Assembly: GCA_947492825.1 (NCBI GenBank)
Contig: CANLNT010000001.1
Location: 434,001-498,000, forward strand
Length of the DNA stretch: 64,000 bases
Origin: an uncultured Paracoccaceae bacterium
GTDB lineage: Bacteria; Pseudomonadota; Alphaproteobacteria; Rhodobacterales; Rhodobacteraceae
Reading direction: 5' to 3'
This document shows positions 36,601 to 44,742 of the stretch, one piece after another. Numbering within the stretch: the first letter of the stretch is position 1; every line of letters begins with the position of its first letter. The notes beneath the pieces were generated by a model. That model saw only the letters and a list, made by a program, of their open reading frames with translations. It was not told the DNA's origin and ran no database searches. The translations under genes and the position numbers were made by a program.

Positions 36601-37152
36601 GCGTTTCATTGCACTTGTGATCGTCTCGCCCAGGACAAACTGGCGGCCCATCTCGCGCATGGCCCGCGCCACAGCGGTGCGGATCACGGGTTCGCCCAGC
36701 CGTTTGACGGCACCGCGCAAGGCACCGGTCAGCCCCGGCTTTTCGTCATCCAGCACCCGGCCTGTGAGCATCAGCGCCCAGGTCGAGGCATTCACGAGAC
36801 TGGAGGCGGAATGCCCCAGGTGTTTGCCCCAATCAGAGGGCGCGATCTTGTCCTCGATTAGCTCATCCATGGTGTCGGCGTCGGGAACACGCAACAGCGC
36901 CTCTGCCAGACACATCAGCGCGATGCCTTCGTCGGTCGAAAGGCCGTATTCGGCCAGAAACACCTCCATCAGGCCCGGATCAGAGGTCTCGCGGATCTGA
37001 CGGACCAGATCCGTGGCGGCGGCGTGAATACGCGCGCGGTCGACGTCTGACAGGGCGGCTTGCGTCACAAGGTCTGTCACCACCGCGCTTTCGGCGGCAT
37101 ACATGGCCGCGTCGATCTGCTTGCGCAGGGTGGTTTGGGTGTCACGGGGCAT
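33697..37152 (-). CDS. putA: Bifunctional proline dehydrogenase / L-glutamate-gamma-semialdehyde dehydrogenase
   Basis: 1151 residues. The FAD-dependent proline dehydrogenase barrel covers about 60-480 (FNIDAEEADRL, LVKGAYWDAEIKRA, YPQFATHNAHTV, QRLHGMGEVL). The NAD-dependent aldehyde dehydrogenase follows (SPWNFPLAIFTGQIAAALAA, FTGSTATAQKI, IAETGGLNAMIV, SAGQRCSALR with the catalytic Cys). There is no N-terminal ribbon-helix-helix domain, so this PutA does not repress itself; the adjacent putR takes that role. It converts proline to glutamate in two channelled steps, associated with the membrane. The interdomain linker contains a copy of the dispersed 23-bp motif (35485-35507), read as SSGQNNPP. 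Confidence 0.96.
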   Translation of the reverse strand: MPRDTQTTLRKQIDAAMYAAESAVVTDLVTQAALSDVDRARIHAAATDLVRQIRETSDPGLMEVFLAEYGLSTDEGIALMCLAEALLRVPDADTMDELIEDKIAPSDWGKHLGHSASSLVNASTWALMLTGRVLDDEKPGLTGALRGAVKRLGEPVIRTAVARAMREMGRQFVLGETITSAMKRADGMQAKGFTYSYDMLGEAARTDADAQQYHLAYSRAIAAIAEHCRHGSVAENPGISVKLSALHPRYEVAQTDRVMTELVPRLRSLAVLAKSAGMGFNIDAEEADRLSLSLDVIEAALSEPALAGWDGFGVVVQAYGKRCGLVIDALHDMAERLDRKIMVRLVKGAYWDAEIKRAQVQGLDGFPVFTAKAHTDISYIANARKLLGLTDRIYPQFATHNAHTVAAVLDLARSMGRNSTDYEFQRLHGMGEVLHTKVLQAQGTRCRIYAPVGAHEDLLAYLVRRLLENGANSSFVNQIVDEDVPASEVASDPFDAAGDLPNLTQPLDLFQPERPNSIGFDFTHAPTLANIEQTRAQFRTTVWAAAPLVSSGQNNPPRSVPHQQPVLNPAHPGDTVGHVIPSSPSDIAQALDHAAIWDAPATDRAAILNAAADAYEANAGEIFAILAREAGKAMPDAVAELREAVDFLRYYAAQIDAGAAPRGIWTCISPWNFPLAIFTGQIAAALAAGNAVLAKPAEQTPLIAHFAVSLLHRAGIPAASLQLLPGDGAVGAALTGDARINGVAFTGSTATAQKIAANMATHCAPGTPLIAETGGLNAMIVDSTALPEHAVRDILLASFRSAGQRCSALRCLYVQEDVAQNLLKMLYGAMDALTLGDPWALSTDVGPVIDDAARQIILDHIATARSEGRIMHQIPAPATGHFVPPTVIRVDSIAQMTREIFGPVLHVATFKSHALDHVIDTINATGYGLTFGLHTRIDDRVETVTTRINAGNIYVNRDQIGAIVGSQPFGGEGLSGTGPKAGGPHYLPRFTAPATAAPAGQFDQDADIAALTRQLNTATPPAPQPVRDLPGPTGESNRLHAMPRGPVLCLGPGPAAAQAQADSVTALGGTAVMAQGNLPASALTTLPLAAALWWGDADTAPAYAKALTQRTGPITALITAQPDAAHVLHERHVCIDTTAAGGNAQLLAAMA
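35485..35507. repeat. Dispersed 23-bp motif, copy D (inside putA)
   Basis: gggattattttggccagaag followed by aaa, in frame inside the linker between the two putA enzyme domains. Four mismatches to the copy at 53861-53883. Confidence 0.5.
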
Positions 37153-37255
37153 GGCGAATCCTCCATCAATGGTGCTAAATCATACCCTATTGATCGAAGG
37201 CGATTTGATCTGTATTTAGTTCCTGAATAGTCAAATCTACTGATTTTTTGGAGAA

Positions 37256-37750
37256 ATGATGGCCGAACGCACTGACGAATTGGATAATTTCGACCAAAAG
37301 ATACTGGACGTTCTGGCCGTCGAAGGGCGGATCAGTGTAACAGCATTGGCCCACAGGATCGGCCTGTCGAAATCGCCCACGCAGGCGCGGCTGCGGCGAC
37401 TGGAGGAAAGCGGTGTGATCCGGGGGTATCGGGCGCTGTTTGACGCGATCCGGCTGGGGCACGACCACGTCGCCTTTGTCGAGGTCAAGCTGAGTGATAC
37501 GCGCGAAGCGGCGCTGGCGCAGTTCAATGCCGCGGTGATGCAGGTGGCCGAGATTGAGCAATGCCATCTGATCGCGGGGTCGTTTGACTATCTGTTAAAG
37601 GTGCGCACAACCGGGATGACCGGCTATCGCGCTGTTTTGGCAGACAAATTATCGACGCTGCCGCATGTCTCCCACACCTCGACCTATATGGCGATGCAGG
37701 CCGTCAAGGAAGAGGGGCTCTCGCCACGGGCGCCATTGGCGGACAGCTGA
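37256..37750 (+). CDS. putR: Lrp/AsnC-family regulator of proline use
   Basis: 164 residues. The Lrp helix-turn-helix is N-terminal (LDNFDQKILDVLAVEGRISV, then LAHRIGLSKSPTQARLRRLE) and the RAM/AsnC effector domain is C-terminal (VAEIEQCHLIAGSFDYLLKV). It is divergent from putA with 103 bases between starts, the standard PutR arrangement in alphaproteobacteria, where proline converts it to an activator of putA. The intergenic DNA is AT-rich with two ttgatc direct repeats; no perfect operator is evident. Confidence 0.9.
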   Translation: MMAERTDELDNFDQKILDVLAVEGRISVTALAHRIGLSKSPTQARLRRLEESGVIRGYRALFDAIRLGHDHVAFVEVKLSDTREAALAQFNAAVMQVAEIEQCHLIAGSFDYLLKVRTTGMTGYRAVLADKLSTLPHVSHTSTYMAMQAVKEEGLSPRAPLADS

Positions 37751-37786
37751 CTTGACGGCGATGCCGCGCGCGCCAGATCATGCGGC

Positions 37787-38326
37787 ATGAAGTGGATCAT
37801 CGCATTGTGTCTGACGGCCAGCACCGCAGCGGCAGAGGTCTGCCCGGATGCGCCGGATCATGATGCGGCGCTGGCTGGGATCATTGCGGATCTCAAAGTG
37901 TCACGCGGCACGGGCGAGGCGCGCCAGTTAAGCGATCAGCTATGGGCGCTGTGGACGGATGCACCCGACGCGCGGGCGCAGCGGTTGCTGGACCTTGGGA
38001 TGCAGCAGATGGCCGGTGGTTTGCTGGCAAGATCGCAAGAGACACTTGGGCAATTGGTCGACTATTGCCCCGACTATGCCGAAGGCTACAACCAGCGCGC
38101 CTTTGCCGCCTATTTGCAGCAGGATTTCGCGGCGGCGCTTGTTGATCTCGACCGGACGCTTGCGATCACGCCGAACCATGTCGCGGCGATGGCGGGTCGG
38201 GGGCTGACGCTGATGGGCTTGGGCCGTGCGGAAGAGGCGCAGGTGCAGCTGAAGGCGGCTGTGGCCTTGAACCCCTGGCTGAGCGAGCGGGCCCTGATCA
38301 CCGACGATCCGGGCACCGATATCTGA
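37787..38326 (+). CDS. Periplasmic tetratricopeptide-repeat protein
   Basis: 179 residues. A signal peptide (MKWIIALCLTASTAAAEVCP, cleavage near AAA-EV) is followed by helices. Two TPR-like motifs are seen at about residues 100-165 (PDYAEGYNQRAFAAYLQQDF and PNHVAAMAGRGLTLMGLGRA). TPRs act as protein-docking scaffolds; the partner is unknown. It lies 36 bases after putR but is probably independent. Confidence 0.75.
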   Translation: MKWIIALCLTASTAAAEVCPDAPDHDAALAGIIADLKVSRGTGEARQLSDQLWALWTDAPDARAQRLLDLGMQQMAGGLLARSQETLGQLVDYCPDYAEGYNQRAFAAYLQQDFAAALVDLDRTLAITPNHVAAMAGRGLTLMGLGRAEEAQVQLKAAVALNPWLSERALITDDPGTDI

Positions 38327-38376
38327 TCACATCTTGCGGTTGCCCATCGCGCGGGCGGCGCATAGGAATAGCGCGT

Positions 38377-38462
38377 GCCCCCGTGGTGGAATGGTAGACA
38401 CTGGAGACTTAAAATCTCTTGGGCGTATGCCCGTGCCGGTTCGAGTCCGGCCGGGGGCACCA
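38377..38462 (+). tRNA. tRNA-Leu (anticodon UAA)
   Basis: Acceptor stem GCCCCCG pairs with CGGGGGC, discriminator A and an encoded CCA. The anticodon stem GGAGA/TCTCT closes loop CTTAAAA with anticodon TAA. A long variable arm (TGGGCGTATGCCC) marks a class II tRNA, and GGTTCGAGTCC forms the T-arm. Confidence 0.95.
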
Positions 38463-38470
38463 CCGATAAC

Positions 38471-39067
38471 CTAGGATGCTGTGCGGTTGTCCATGCGGCG
38501 GCGACGCAGGGTGGCGAGGCCGAAGAGGCCGCCCAGCAGCAGCGCGCCGCCCGCAGGCGCAGGGACGGCCAATGGCGGGGCGGTGTTGTAGCTGAGTGTG
38601 GCGGTCAGGTTGTCCGAGGGCGCGCCAAGGACGGTGACGCCAAAGCTCATCGCGGCGAGGATATTAACCGTGCCATCCAGCAGAAATCCGTCAAGCTGAG
38701 CGGCAGAGATGCCGATGTTGAGCGTAAATGCGCAGCGCGAGCCGTTGCCTGATCCGCTGTCGGTCCAACCGGGGATCGAGGAGGAGCCGATGCCGTTGCC
38801 GCCACAAGACCAGCGGCCAAAGCCCGTGCCTTCGATTGAGACGTCCATGAATTCGAAGATCGAAGAGCCAAGATCAAGCGTATTGCCCACCAGTGTCAGC
38901 GTGCCACCCGTGCCGTCAGAGGCATCTAGGCCCGCGAAGGAGAACGCCAGGTCCTGACCGTTGCTGGTCATGCTTTGGGTCTGGCTAAAGCTGACCGGCG
39001 CTGCGGCGGCGGGCATGGCAAGCGCCAGCGTTGTCGCGGCCAGTGCCAGGGCAGATTTGAATGACAT
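38471..39067 (-). CDS. Exported protein with VPLPA-type C-terminal sorting signal
   Basis: 198 residues. A signal peptide ends near AAAAPVSFSQ. The body is Gly, Ser and Thr rich with two Cys (WSCGGNG and GSRCAFT). The end has the tripartite VPEID/VPLPA signal: VPAPAG, hydrophobic helix (GALLLGGLFGLATL) and an Arg cluster RRRR, with a short tail. Such proteins in roseobacters are processed by an exosortase-type system and reach the cell surface or extracellular matrix. No exosortase is visible nearby. Its stop lies 8 bases from the tRNA-Leu. Confidence 0.75.
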   Translation of the reverse strand: MSFKSALALAATTLALAMPAAAAPVSFSQTQSMTSNGQDLAFSFAGLDASDGTGGTLTLVGNTLDLGSSIFEFMDVSIEGTGFGRWSCGGNGIGSSSIPGWTDSGSGNGSRCAFTLNIGISAAQLDGFLLDGTVNILAAMSFGVTVLGAPSDNLTATLSYNTAPPLAVPAPAGGALLLGGLFGLATLRRRRMDNRTAS

Positions 39068-39183
39068 CGTGCGAATCCTCGTAAAACTTGACGTATTTCG
39101 CGTTTGTCATATCGGTCGATTGGGGCAGAGCTGCGACGGGAATGCGGCGGAATTGGCCCAAATCGGTACCGTTTTCCCGCAGT

Positions 39184-39930
39184 CTAGCGTGGGGTTGCAC
39201 AGACCATGCGCTGATCGGCCTGATGGCCCCAGTCGCCGATATAGTTCAGCGTCCAGCCATCGCCTGCCATCTCTTTCATAGCGTCAAAGCTGTATTCCCA
39301 CCGTAGGTTTGCGTGGCTTTCGGCGTGGGCATTCTGGGCCTCGTCACCTTCGAAGAAGGTGAATTAGAACCGGCTGTCGGGCTGCGCGATCGGGCGCAGG
39401 TTGGCAAAGCAAAGTGCGATGTCAGCGCGGGTCAGATGGGTAAAGAGCGACTGCGCGATGGCGTAGTCAAAGCCCTCGACAAAACCGAAATCAAAGCCGT
39501 AGCCATAACCGAAGCGGGGTGCTTTGAGGGTTGCGAGGTCAAACAAGAGTTCGTTCTTCAGGCCTGCCGCAACCAAAGGTTCGGAGCCTTCCACGCCGTG
39601 GTAGTGGCCGGTGTCCAGATACGGGATCAGGTATTGCCCCAGCCGGAGGCTGCCACAGGCGATATCAAGGAAACGGTGATTGGGGCGCAGGCCCCGCGAC
39701 ACCAGATAGTGAAATTGGCGCTTGCCGATGCCGTACCACTTTTCGGGCGTGTGCCCGCCGACATAGACCCGGTGGCCCCGGATCGCGACGATATCATCGG
39801 GTGGCAGGTGCAGGTCGCCCTGCCGCAAGGCCCTGATTTCGGCCCCGATGGCGCGCTTGCGCGTGCGCAAAGCTTCGAGTTGCGCGTCGATGTCGTCTTT
39901 TTCGGTGCCGAGGTCTTGCAGGCGGGTCAT
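39184..39930 (-). pseudogene. Class I methyltransferase gene broken by one in-frame stop
   Basis: The open frame from 39930 to a TAA at 39364-39366 encodes 188 residues: coiled N-terminus, a YGIGKRQFHYLVSRGLRPNH segment, then a methyltransferase loop FLDIACGSLRLGQYLIPYLD. Immediately after the TAA the same frame stays open for 59 more codons (start TFFEGDEAQNAHAESHANLR, end MVCATPR) to a TAG at 39184-39186. The continuation is high-quality coding sequence, with the aromatic-rich WEYSFDAMKEMAGDG feature expected of the C-terminus of this family. A single base change (for example TAC or TAT to TAA) explains the break. Either a recent nonsense mutation, a sequencing error, or readthrough. Confidence 0.8.
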
Positions 39931-39998
39931 TGCGTCGAGGCCTTTGAGGAGGGACGGATGCCCCAACCTCTAGTCCTTCCCCCGCGCTGCCAAGCAGA

Positions 39999-40817
39999 TC
40001 AGCCGTCAATCTGCTGGGCAGAATAGGCGATGGCGCGCTGGTAGTTGCCGCTGTCGTTCCAGGCCGACAGGACGCCGAAATTCCGCGTGCCCTGACCAAA
40101 GGGCTGACCGGCCTGCCAGCCGTTTGCGCGCAGCATGTTGGCGGCAGAGGCAAGTGCATCAACCGGGTTGTAGGGATCCGCACGGCCATCCCCGGTGGCA
40201 TCCACGCCAAAGCGTGCCCAATTGCCTGCCAGAAACTGCATATGGCCCAATTCGCCCGAGGGGCCGCCGCGTGTATTTGCGGTGATCACACCACGATCCA
40301 CCAGTTGCATCGCGGCAATGGCATGGGGTTCAAACCGGGGATGACGGCGGCAATAAGAGGCCAGCGTCACAGCGGACCCAACCACCGGGGAATTGCCCAG
40401 ATAGCCGCCCCACGACGTCTCGAGCCCCCAGATCGTCACAAGGATTGAGCCGGGCACACCGTATTGCCGTTCAAGTGCGTCAAAGACGTTCTGATTCTGG
40501 GTCATCTTGCGTTTGGCGGCGCTGACAAATGCACCGGCGGTAGATTGGGTACGCTTTGCAAGGAACTCTGCCGGGTCACCGTAGCTGACACCGGTCTGGG
40601 ACGAGGGGCGCGATTCGAACCGCCACGTGATATCCGAAAGTCCTGCCGATGACAGCGCCTGCATTCCTGCGCCGCCAACGCCCGCATTCGCGGCGTCCTG
40701 TGCCAGCGCGTTTTTGTAGGCACCAAAGCTGGCCTTGTCGGTAATGCAGCCTGCGGCATGGGCGGCGGGTGCTGCAAAGGCGGTAAGTACGGCGAGGAGG
40801 GGAAGGGTGCGGAACAT
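39999..40817 (-). CDS. Lytic murein transglycosylase (MltB-like, SLT_2)
   Basis: 272 residues. A signal peptide (MFRTLPLLAVLTAFAAPAAH) without lipobox leads to a periplasmic enzyme. The catalytic motif is VTIWGLETSWGGYLGN with Glu133, and GHMQFLAGNWARFGVDATGD matches the MltB family. It cleaves peptidoglycan glycan strands to 1,6-anhydro-muropeptides during wall remodelling. The usual C-terminal peptidoglycan-binding domain is absent, so this is the short form. Confidence 0.9.
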   Translation of the reverse strand: MFRTLPLLAVLTAFAAPAAHAAGCITDKASFGAYKNALAQDAANAGVGGAGMQALSSAGLSDITWRFESRPSSQTGVSYGDPAEFLAKRTQSTAGAFVSAAKRKMTQNQNVFDALERQYGVPGSILVTIWGLETSWGGYLGNSPVVGSAVTLASYCRRHPRFEPHAIAAMQLVDRGVITANTRGGPSGELGHMQFLAGNWARFGVDATGDGRADPYNPVDALASAANMLRANGWQAGQPFGQGTRNFGVLSAWNDSGNYQRAIAYSAQQIDG

Positions 40818-40946
40818 CTGGAACTCTTCTTTGAATAATGTTTCCGGGACATTAACACGGAACGGCTGCTATCCAATATCAGTTGAACGTGGAGCGCGGA
40901 ATGGTGCCGGAAGTGGTATCGCAGGGCCGGTCTTGATAATGACCGG

Positions 40947-41498
40947 TTAAGGCAAAAGGCCCGCGCGCGCGATCAGGTCTAGTGCCGCGTCCTTGGGCGA
41001 AAGGTCGGTGACGTCAAGGTGGATCGCGGTGGGGTCATCATGCCCCAGAAGGACATGGTTGGCGCGGTGATCTCGCAGGATGCCGGGGTCGGTCAGTTTG
41101 CGCGCCTCGACCCGGCCGGGGCCGGTCAGGCGGCGCATGTTTTCGGCCTCTGTCATGTTGAGGATCACGCGGATCAATGGCGCTTGGCGGGCCTTGGCGA
41201 GCGCGATGACATCGGCAAAGAGGCGCTCTTCATAAGGATCGTCAGAGACGGCGTCGGTCAGGACGAGTGCGGAGGTCGCGGGCAGATCAGCGGCGGCGGC
41301 AAAGGCAACATCGCGCGACTGCTGGCGCAGTGCGCGGTTTTCTGGCGTGCCCCGATCGTAGAGGGCGAGGGCGGTGTTCATCAGGGTGTGGTTGTCCAGC
41401 AGCCGCGCACCGATCTTCGGGGCCAGTGTGCGCGCGATGGTCAGCTTGCCCGAACCCGACCAGCCGTTGATGTGGATGATCGGGGCAACATCAGTCAC
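40947..41498 (-). CDS. P-loop nucleotide kinase-like protein
   Basis: 183 residues from a GTG at 41498, overlapping the metG stop by 8 bases. Walker A is GWSGSGKLT; the family resembles shikimate and related small-molecule kinases (a lid rich in Arg around [14 protein letters not shown]). The Walker A Ser/Thr is reached after Leu, an unusual spacing (GSGKLT). Substrate unknown. Coupled to metG. Confidence 0.65.
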   Translation of the reverse strand: MTDVAPIIHINGWSGSGKLTIARTLAPKIGARLLDNHTLMNTALALYDRGTPENRALRQQSRDVAFAAAADLPATSALVLTDAVSDDPYEERLFADVIALAKARQAPLIRVILNMTEAENMRRLTGPGRVEARKLTDPGILRDHRANHVLLGHDDPTAIHLDVTDLSPKDAALDLIARAGLLP

Positions 41499-43197
41499 GG
41501 GTGCCCGCGAATGTTTCGGCCCATTCGGCGCGTTGATCGTCAGTGATCTTGGCAAACAGGTTCTCTGGCACGGTAAACGCATGGCCCGGTTTAAGTACGT
41601 CCAAGGCCGTCGCCACATCCGTGGGCCAGGCGTCGTCGGTGTTCATTGCGTCCAGCATCGTGCGGGACATCGTGGGGATGAAGGGGGCCGAGAGGATGCC
41701 GTAGAGGCGGATCAGGTTCAGGCCCAGACGGACCTGACCGGCGGCTTTTGCCTCATCTTCCTTGATGGTGGACCACGGTGCCTCTGCCTGCAGGTATTCG
41801 TTGCCTGCCACCCAAATGGCGCGCAATGCAGCGGCGGCTTTGCGCACTTCGATGGCATCCATATGTGCCTGATATTGCGCGACTTTCTCGGACAAATCCG
41901 CGATCAACGCCTGTTCGGCGGGGCCGTAAGCACCGTCTGGCACGGCCTCGGAAAACTTCGAGCGGCAGAACTTGGTGATGCGGCTGACAAAGTTGCCCAG
42001 CACGTCAGCGAGGTCTTTGTTGACGTCAGTCTGGAACGCCTCCCAGGTGAATTCGGCGTCAGAGCTTTCGGGCGCATGGCTGAGCAGCCACCAACGCCAG
42101 ACGTCAGCGGGCAGGATGTCCAGCGCCTGATCCATGAACACGCCGCGCCCGCGCGAGGTGCTGAACTGGCCGCCGTCGTAGTTGAGGTAGTTGAACGATT
42201 TGATGTAATCGACCAGCTTCCACGGTTCCTGACTGCCCAGAATGGTCGCCGGGAACGACAGGGTGTGGAACGGCACGTTGTCCTTGCCCATGAACTGGGT
42301 GTAGGTCACGTCGTCCGCGCCCTTGTCGGTGCGCCACCAGCGTTCCCAGTCGGCGCCTTTGCCCGCGTCCTGCCATTCCTGCGCACAGGCGATGTATTCG
42401 ATGGGTGCATCAAACCAGACGTAAAAGACTTTGCCTTCCATGCCGGGCCAGTCCTGATCGCCCTGCTTGACCGGGATGCCCCAGTCAAGGTCACGGGTGA
42501 TGCCGCGATCTTGCAAGCCGTCGCCATCGTTCAGCCATTTCTTGGCAATCGAGGTGGTCAGCACGGGCCAGTCGGTTTTGCTGTCGATCCATTTCTGCAG
42601 GTCGTCACGCATGGTGGATTGGCGCAGGTACAAATGCTTGGTCTCGCGCACTTCCAGATCGGTGGCGCCCGAGATGGTCGAATGAGGTTCAATCAGGTCG
42701 GTTGGGTCAAGCTGCTTGGTGCAATTGTCACATTGATCGCCACGGGCGGACGTGAAGCCGCAGTTGGGGCAGGTGCCTTCGATATAGCGGTCGGGGAGGA
42801 AGCGCCCGTCGGTGTGGGAATAGACCTGTTCCTCGGTCACTTCGCGGATCAGGCCGACGTCGTGCAGGCGCCCGGCAAAGGCCTGCGTCAGTGCATGGTT
42901 CTGCGGGCTGGAAGACCGGCCAAAGTGGTCGAACGACAGCCCAAAATCATCTGCAATGCGGGCCTGAACGCTGTGCATTTCGGCGCAGTAGTCCGCGACT
43001 GGCTTGCCCGCTTTGGCGGCGGCCAGCTCTGCCGGGGTGCCGTGTTCATCTGTGGCGCACAAAAACAGCACCTCATGCCCGCGCATCCGCAGATAGCGCG
43101 CATAAAGGTCAGCAGGCAGTTGGCTGCCCACAAGGTTTCCAAGGTGCTTGATCCCGTTAATATATGGGATCGCCGATGTGATGAGGTGCCGGGCCAT
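41491..43197 (-). CDS. metG: Methionyl-tRNA synthetase
   Basis: 568 residues from the ATG at 43197. The HIGH-like motif is [18 protein letters not shown], the zinc-binding insert has four Cys ([17 protein letters not shown]), and the KMSKS position reads QFSTSRGRG, a variant common in this MetG branch. The helical anticodon domain is C-terminal. It charges tRNA-Met and initiator tRNA. No C-terminal Trbp111-like dimer domain is visible. Confidence 0.95.
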   Translation of the reverse strand: MARHLITSAIPYINGIKHLGNLVGSQLPADLYARYLRMRGHEVLFLCATDEHGTPAELAAAKAGKPVADYCAEMHSVQARIADDFGLSFDHFGRSSSPQNHALTQAFAGRLHDVGLIREVTEEQVYSHTDGRFLPDRYIEGTCPNCGFTSARGDQCDNCTKQLDPTDLIEPHSTISGATDLEVRETKHLYLRQSTMRDDLQKWIDSKTDWPVLTTSIAKKWLNDGDGLQDRGITRDLDWGIPVKQGDQDWPGMEGKVFYVWFDAPIEYIACAQEWQDAGKGADWERWWRTDKGADDVTYTQFMGKDNVPFHTLSFPATILGSQEPWKLVDYIKSFNYLNYDGGQFSTSRGRGVFMDQALDILPADVWRWWLLSHAPESSDAEFTWEAFQTDVNKDLADVLGNFVSRITKFCRSKFSEAVPDGAYGPAEQALIADLSEKVAQYQAHMDAIEVRKAAAALRAIWVAGNEYLQAEAPWSTIKEDEAKAAGQVRLGLNLIRLYGILSAPFIPTMSRTMLDAMNTDDAWPTDVATALDVLKPGHAFTVPENLFAKITDDQRAEWAETFAGTRD

Positions 43198-43366
43198 GTC
43201 GTGTCCTTTAAACTTGGCGCTAGATACCCCCGCAATCCGGTCTTTGCCAGTGTTGCCTTTGCGCGTGCGAAACACTCTGTTTCCGCCTTGTGGATTGCAA
43301 CCTGAAGCTGTCCAGCGTTAGCCATGCCACTGGGGGCGCAATGATTTGCGCAAAGGTTTGATTTAC

Positions 43367-44731
43367 ATGGCAGTTATTGTCCCCACCTCCGGCACAGAGA
43401 CCATCACCCATGCGGCGGGCGATACTGTTGTGATCAAGGACGGAGTGTCCATCACCACCAATCTGGCCTTGGGTATCGGAAGCTTTGCTGCCGATCTGAC
43501 ACTGCGCCATCGCGGGACGATTGCGGCCACGGACGCTGAAGGTATCTATCTGGGGGCGACAGGCTTTGACGCCTGGATCAATGCCACAGGATCGGTCAGC
43601 GGGTTTCATGGCGTCACGATCCGGGGCGGGCAGGGCCGGTTTATCAATGATGGCGATATCTATGGCGAGAACGTTGGTGCCTATCTGCATGGCGCGACGG
43701 ATGTCGACTTTGTCAACCGCGGTGAGATTCGCGGCGTCTCGTCGGCGATGGCTGTCTGGCAAGGCGCAAGCGATAGCGTGATACGTAATTTTGGCCTGAT
43801 TGAGGGCACAGAGACCTTTAGCGCCGGGGTCAGTTTTGATTCCACGGTTTCCAATGTCCAACTTATCAATGCCGGGACAATCCGGGGTGAAGGGTTTGGC
43901 GTTTCATTTCAGGGCGATGGTGCCAGCCTGTCCAATACCGGGCTGATCGAGGGGGCTGTCGTGATGGGCGGGCATTTCGGTCTAACGATCACAAACCGGG
44001 GTGACATCCTGACCGCAGGCACTGGAACGGCGGTGATCTATACGTTTTCAGATACCCAAGACGACACGATCAAGAATTTCGGCACGCTGGGCGGCGACAT
44101 CAGCCTGCTTGGCGGGGACGACTATCTGTTCAACGCCGGGGGTGCGGTGATCACCGGTGAGGTTGATATGGGCGCGGGCGATGACATCGTGTTCCAGCGC
44201 GGCGGCGCTGCTGACACGGTCTTTCTGGGCGCGGGGCGCGACGTCTATAACGGGGCGCTGGGCGGACGCGCCTTGGTGGCAGGCGAGAGTGGAGATGATC
44301 GGATCATCGGCGGTGCGGGGGACGACGGATTGGACGGCGGCGACGGTGCGGATGCGATCAAAGGCAATGCGGGTGCCGATAACATCGCAGGCCGCGAAGG
44401 CCGGGACGTGATGTGGGGCGGGGCGGATGCTGACCAGTTCTTTTACTACGACGTCACCGACAGCCTGATGGGCCGCGACCCGGATGTGATCCGCGATTTT
44501 GAGACAGGGGTGGATCAGATCAACCTGCAGTTCCTGCCAGTTGGACCACTTGCGTTCAACGGCACCGGGGCCTTCACCGGCGGCGGGCAGGGGTCGATCC
44601 GCTATATTGAGCGCGGCGCGGGTGGGGTCGATCTGCGCATTGATGCGGACGGGAATGGGACGGCGGACATGCGCATCCTGATCCTGGGCAGTGACAGCCT
44701 GACGGTCGATGATTTTGTGCTGGCGCTATAA
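43367..44731 (+). CDS. RTX-type calcium-binding repeat protein, first of a tandem pair
   Basis: 454 residues from the ATG at 43367 (MAVIVPTSGTETITH). Residues about 20-270 form short repeats of the INAGTIRGEG / ISNTGLIEG type, expected to fold as a right-handed beta-helix. Residues about 290-370 carry RTX nonapeptides (GGAGDDGLDGGDGADAIKGN, then GADNIAGREGRDVMWGGADA), which bind calcium. The C-terminal domain (VIRDFETGVDQINL, end LGSDSLTVDDFVLAL) is the type I secretion signal pattern. No signal peptide. Probably exported through an ABC/TolC system and laid down outside the cell. Confidence 0.85.
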   Translation: MAVIVPTSGTETITHAAGDTVVIKDGVSITTNLALGIGSFAADLTLRHRGTIAATDAEGIYLGATGFDAWINATGSVSGFHGVTIRGGQGRFINDGDIYGENVGAYLHGATDVDFVNRGEIRGVSSAMAVWQGASDSVIRNFGLIEGTETFSAGVSFDSTVSNVQLINAGTIRGEGFGVSFQGDGASLSNTGLIEGAVVMGGHFGLTITNRGDILTAGTGTAVIYTFSDTQDDTIKNFGTLGGDISLLGGDDYLFNAGGAVITGEVDMGAGDDIVFQRGGAADTVFLGAGRDVYNGALGGRALVAGESGDDRIIGGAGDDGLDGGDGADAIKGNAGADNIAGREGRDVMWGGADADQFFYYDVTDSLMGRDPDVIRDFETGVDQINLQFLPVGPLAFNGTGAFTGGGQGSIRYIERGAGGVDLRIDADGNGTADMRILILGSDSLTVDDFVLAL

Positions 44732-44742
44732 CGGAACCGGAT

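Noticed and set aside
41374-43305. A 643-codon plus-strand frame opposite metG
   Set aside because: Antisense to a clearly coding gene; shadow of codon bias.
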